A DNA stretch of 7,210 nt from Myxococcales bacterium (GTDB lineage Bacteria > Myxococcota_A > Bradymonadia > Bradymonadales > Bradymonadaceae): NCBI GenBank assembly GCA_007120915.1, contig SKMT01000232.1:1-7210 (forward strand). Reading direction: 5' to 3'. The notes under the pieces are model-generated. The model ran no database searches. It was not told the origin of the DNA and saw only the letters and a list, made by a program, of their open reading frames with translations. Below, piece after piece: positions 4,893 to 7,210 of this stretch; the stretch's first letter is position 1, and the number at the start of each line of letters is the position of its first letter. A program made the position numbers and the translations under genes.

Positions 4893-7193
4893 TCAACAAC
4901 TGGCGTCCGATTCGACAACCTTCAGATTGTTGTCTTCATTGCATTCGTTGCGCGTACTTTCGCCATCGTCATCGTCGACGACGACCTCCAGATCCCAGGC
5001 TCCATCGGTGGGGACGGTCCCCTCCAGCCGCACCCGTTCCGACTCCCCGGGAGCGAGCCCGGCGTCGGTTTCGGTGTCGGCGATGATGAACCGGTCGTCG
5101 TCCTGGTGAGCATACAGACTGACCGGAATCGTTCCGACCTGGATGGCCCCGCTGTTGGTCACCCACACATCCACCGTCACCTCACATCCGTCGATATCCA
5201 CCGACGGGTCTTCGGGATGTAGATCGGGGGCGGCCTGTGGCTCGATTTCGGTCAGCTTGTTCAACCGAAAGGTGTTGTGGTCCATGTAGCCGGGGGTTGG
5301 ATCGGAGGGTACAGAGCCGTCTTCTTCGATCTGGTTGATGCTGTAGGCGTGCTGATTCCAGACCCGGCGGGTCGACACCCAGTTGTCGTCGGCATCGCCA
5401 AAGGCCGTCAGCCCGGCTTCTTCCTGGTCACAGTCGCCGAACATCGCTCCGCACTCGAAGTCACTGGTGGGCACCACGATGTTGGCTGCACCGTCATTAT
5501 TGACGTCAGCGATCACCGGATTGTCCAGCGCCGTCACCGATGGATTGTCCGCCTCGAAAATCACGTCTCCGGTCTGACCGTCGAACACGTGGACGTGTTT
5601 TTCGTCGTTGTACACCACCGATGCTTCTCCGTTGCCGTTGAAGTCAAAGACACTGGATCCGGTGGTGTTGCTCGACAGATCCTGGGTAGGACGATCCCAG
5701 ACCAGGGTATCGTTGTAGTCCGGAGTGTAACCGATGCCGAAATCTTCTCCGATCACGCGCAGCACCACGTAACTGTCGCTTCCGGCCACCCCGATTTCGG
5801 GAATCCCATCACCGGTCATATCGGCGATGGTGGGGGGGCCGAGCCGACCGGAGTCCGGCACATCAACCGGGCCCCACAACAGATCCCCGTTCGCTCCGTC
5901 GTGGATGCGCACCGTACCTGCGGACACGACGACCACATCGGCCGTTCCCGTCTGATCGAAGTCGGCGACACCCGGATAGCCGTCCTTCAGTGTCTCGTCG
6001 TCACCAACCTCATCATCATCGACCTCCCACAGCAGTGTACCGTCATGTTCGAAGGCCGCCCGGCCCGTGATCACCTCCCGGGTTCCACTGTCGTTGATAT
6101 CTTCGACCACAGTCAGTGGGCCGACCTGCTGCTCCAGCGGATCACCGGGGGCGACATTGCTTCCCGTGGGGTCATCTCCATCCAGGGCCTCATCACGACC
6201 GTCCCACACCACATCACCATTGTTGTCGTAGACCACCGGGCCGACCACGATTTCGACATCACCATCGCCGTTCAGATCCGCAAGCGACGGTCCACCCCAC
6301 CAGTGATCGATGTCGCGCGGCTCCACCGCGTCACTGCCCCACAACACCTCGCCTTCGTTGTCGATGGCGGCGATCCCCTGCATTCCTTCGCCACTGCCCG
6401 CGGAGTAGTCCCACACCGCGGCGACGACCTCCGGCAGTCCATCGCCGGTGATATCTCCGACAGCCACACTGGCGCCGGGCATCACTCCCAGCGCCGGGTT
6501 GTCCTCGTCAAACATCTCCAGCTCTCCCAACTCGTGGTAGCCCACGGACCATCGGTGAGAACCGTCACTTCCGTCGACGGCGCGCAACACTCCCGTGACC
6601 AGTTGATCCCAGTCGTCTTCTTCCTCCGTGGTCGCAAAGGTGGTGAAGATTACATCCGGAATGTCACTTCCATCCTGGTCCAGGTCCATGACCGCCGGGG
6701 TCATCATCACCTGATCGATCGAATGGCCCTGGAAGGCCAGATCATCGCCGTGACCATCGTATTCGGCGTAGGGAAGGGTCTCGTCGACCTGGAACGACCA
6801 CAACTCATCGGGCTCGAAGGTGTCGTCGCGATCGTCAAAGGTGCAACTGTCGTCGTAGGAGCCGTCGTCGAGACGATCCCCGGGATCGGGACCGTCTTGC
6901 TGATTGTCCTGGTTCGTCTGATTCTGCTGATTGTCATTGGCGTCATTGGCGCCATTGCCGTCGTTAGTGTCGTTGGCGTCATTGCCGTCATTAGTGTCGT
7001 TGGCGTCGTTGGCGTCATTTGCCTCGTCGACACATCGCCCCTCGTCATCGCAGATATAACCGTCGGGGCAATCCTCATCGCTGACACATTCGCCATCCAT
7101 GGTCAGGCCGGACTCATCAGAACAACCTATCAGTGCCATCGAAACGGTGGCGACCACCACCAGAACCCATACCATTGTTGCATGCTGCTTCAT
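4893..7193 (-). CDS. large FG-GAP/VCBS propeller lipoprotein with CARDB domain
   Basis: This encodes a 766-residue predicted surface lipoprotein. The signal peptide ends in lipobox ALIGC, giving lipidation at Cys24 with Ser at +2. Residues 36-54 form a four-Cys module (CVSDEDCPDGYICDDEGRC) of a type common in myxobacterial surface proteins. An Asn-Asp-rich linker follows (58-100). Eight FG-GAP/VCBS calcium-loop motifs of the DxNxDG kind lie near residues 170, 247, 306, 365, 411, 458, 517 and 563, consistent with a beta-propeller. Residues about 605-645 hold the STRRVWNQHAYSINQ module often seen at the end of such propellers. A CARDB-like Ig-fold adhesion domain fills about 656-758, and the protein ends in Cys. 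GGGAG lies 7 bases before ATG 7191-7193. A role in adhesion or surface binding is inferred from the domains; the ligand is unknown. Confidence 0.92.
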   Translation of the reverse strand: MKQHATMVWVLVVVATVSMALIGCSDESGLTMDGECVSDEDCPDGYICDDEGRCVDEANDANDANDTNDGNDANDTNDGNGANDANDNQQNQTNQDNQQDGPDPGDRLDDGSYDDSCTFDDRDDTFEPDELWSFQVDETLPYAEYDGHGDDLAFQGHSIDQVMMTPAVMDLDQDGSDIPDVIFTTFATTEEEDDWDQLVTGVLRAVDGSDGSHRWSVGYHELGELEMFDEDNPALGVMPGASVAVGDITGDGLPEVVAAVWDYSAGSGEGMQGIAAIDNEGEVLWGSDAVEPRDIDHWWGGPSLADLNGDGDVEIVVGPVVYDNNGDVVWDGRDEALDGDDPTGSNVAPGDPLEQQVGPLTVVEDINDSGTREVITGRAAFEHDGTLLWEVDDDEVGDDETLKDGYPGVADFDQTGTADVVVVSAGTVRIHDGANGDLLWGPVDVPDSGRLGPPTIADMTGDGIPEIGVAGSDSYVVLRVIGEDFGIGYTPDYNDTLVWDRPTQDLSSNTTGSSVFDFNGNGEASVVYNDEKHVHVFDGQTGDVIFEADNPSVTALDNPVIADVNNDGAANIVVPTSDFECGAMFGDCDQEEAGLTAFGDADDNWVSTRRVWNQHAYSINQIEEDGSVPSDPTPGYMDHNTFRLNKLTEIEPQAAPDLHPEDPSVDIDGCEVTVDVWVTNSGAIQVGTIPVSLYAHQDDDRFIIADTETDAGLAPGESERVRLEGTVPTDGAWDLEVVVDDDDGESTRNECNEDNNLKVVESDASC
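6933..7022 (-). repeat. 9-bp tandem repeat encoding Asn-Asp-Ala/Thr/Gly
   Basis: Residues 58-87 of the FG-GAP lipoprotein are repeated N-D-A, N-D-T and N-D-G triplets in 9-base units. A 27-base higher-order unit is duplicated at 6954-6980 and 6981-7007 with one mismatch. The array forms a flexible, acidic spacer between the Cys module and the propeller. Copy-number change would keep the frame, so linker length may vary between strains. Confidence 0.9.
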
Positions 7194-7200
7194 TTCGCTG

Positions 7201-7205
7201 CTCCC
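7201..7205 (-). promoter_or_regulatory. ribosome binding site for the FG-GAP lipoprotein
   Basis: On the minus strand GGGAG lies 7 bases before ATG 7191-7193. It confirms this start, which also gives a standard lipoprotein signal peptide. The promoter lies beyond the window. Confidence 0.65.
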
Positions 7206-7210
7206 GTTTC

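Noticed and set aside
4209..5222. Long plus-strand frame of 337 aa
   Set aside because: It runs antisense across two well-supported genes, the HD phosphohydrolase and the C-terminal part of the FG-GAP lipoprotein, and shows no recognisable domain.

Overview
This window looks like chromosomal DNA of a moderately GC-rich deltaproteobacterial-type bacterium, most likely Myxococcota and perhaps Bradymonadales. The evidence is the mix of genes: exported lipoproteins with Cys-rich mini-modules, FG-GAP/VCBS propeller lipoproteins with an Asn-Asp linker and a CARDB tail, and Cys-paired RCC1-like proteins. Intergenic DNA full of short repeats fits too. This placement is inferred from protein style; no phylogenetic marker is present.

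Layout. Positions 1-579 hold no convincing complete gene. They carry a dense TCCGCG-type short repeat, a GC-rich hairpin, one copy of a 65-bp dispersed repeat and, at the left edge, a possible Cys-rich reading frame running off the window on the minus strand. Positions 580-1800 (minus) encode a membrane-anchored RCC1-like protein with eight regularly spaced Cys pairs; its base composition is clearly lower in GC than its neighbours. Positions 1801-2307 are a structured intergenic region with four hairpins or palindromes, the second copy of the 65-bp repeat and heptamer-type repeats. Positions 2308-2778 (plus) encode a small lipoprotein with eight Cys in its mature part. Another heptamer array follows. 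Next come two plus-strand genes for exported, acidic, largely disordered proteins: 2944-3657, secreted, with a recent GERPDEA heptapeptide expansion, and 3722-4072, a lipoprotein. These converge on a minus-strand HD-domain phosphohydrolase (4086-4721). Upstream of that gene, across an intergenic inverted repeat, lies a large minus-strand FG-GAP/CARDB lipoprotein (4893-7193) that nearly fills the right third of the window.

How the genes relate. Five of the six confident genes encode exported or membrane-anchored proteins, so the region mainly specifies cell-surface or periplasmic proteins of unknown ligand. The HD phosphohydrolase is the only clear cytoplasmic enzyme. Apart from the possible 2944/3722 pair, I see no operon that defines a pathway. 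I did not find a convincing new multi-gene system. The most notable points are the low-GC RCC1-like gene lying between two direct 65-bp repeats, the inverted heptamer repeats on either side of the small lipoprotein gene, and the in-frame tandem expansions in two exported proteins.
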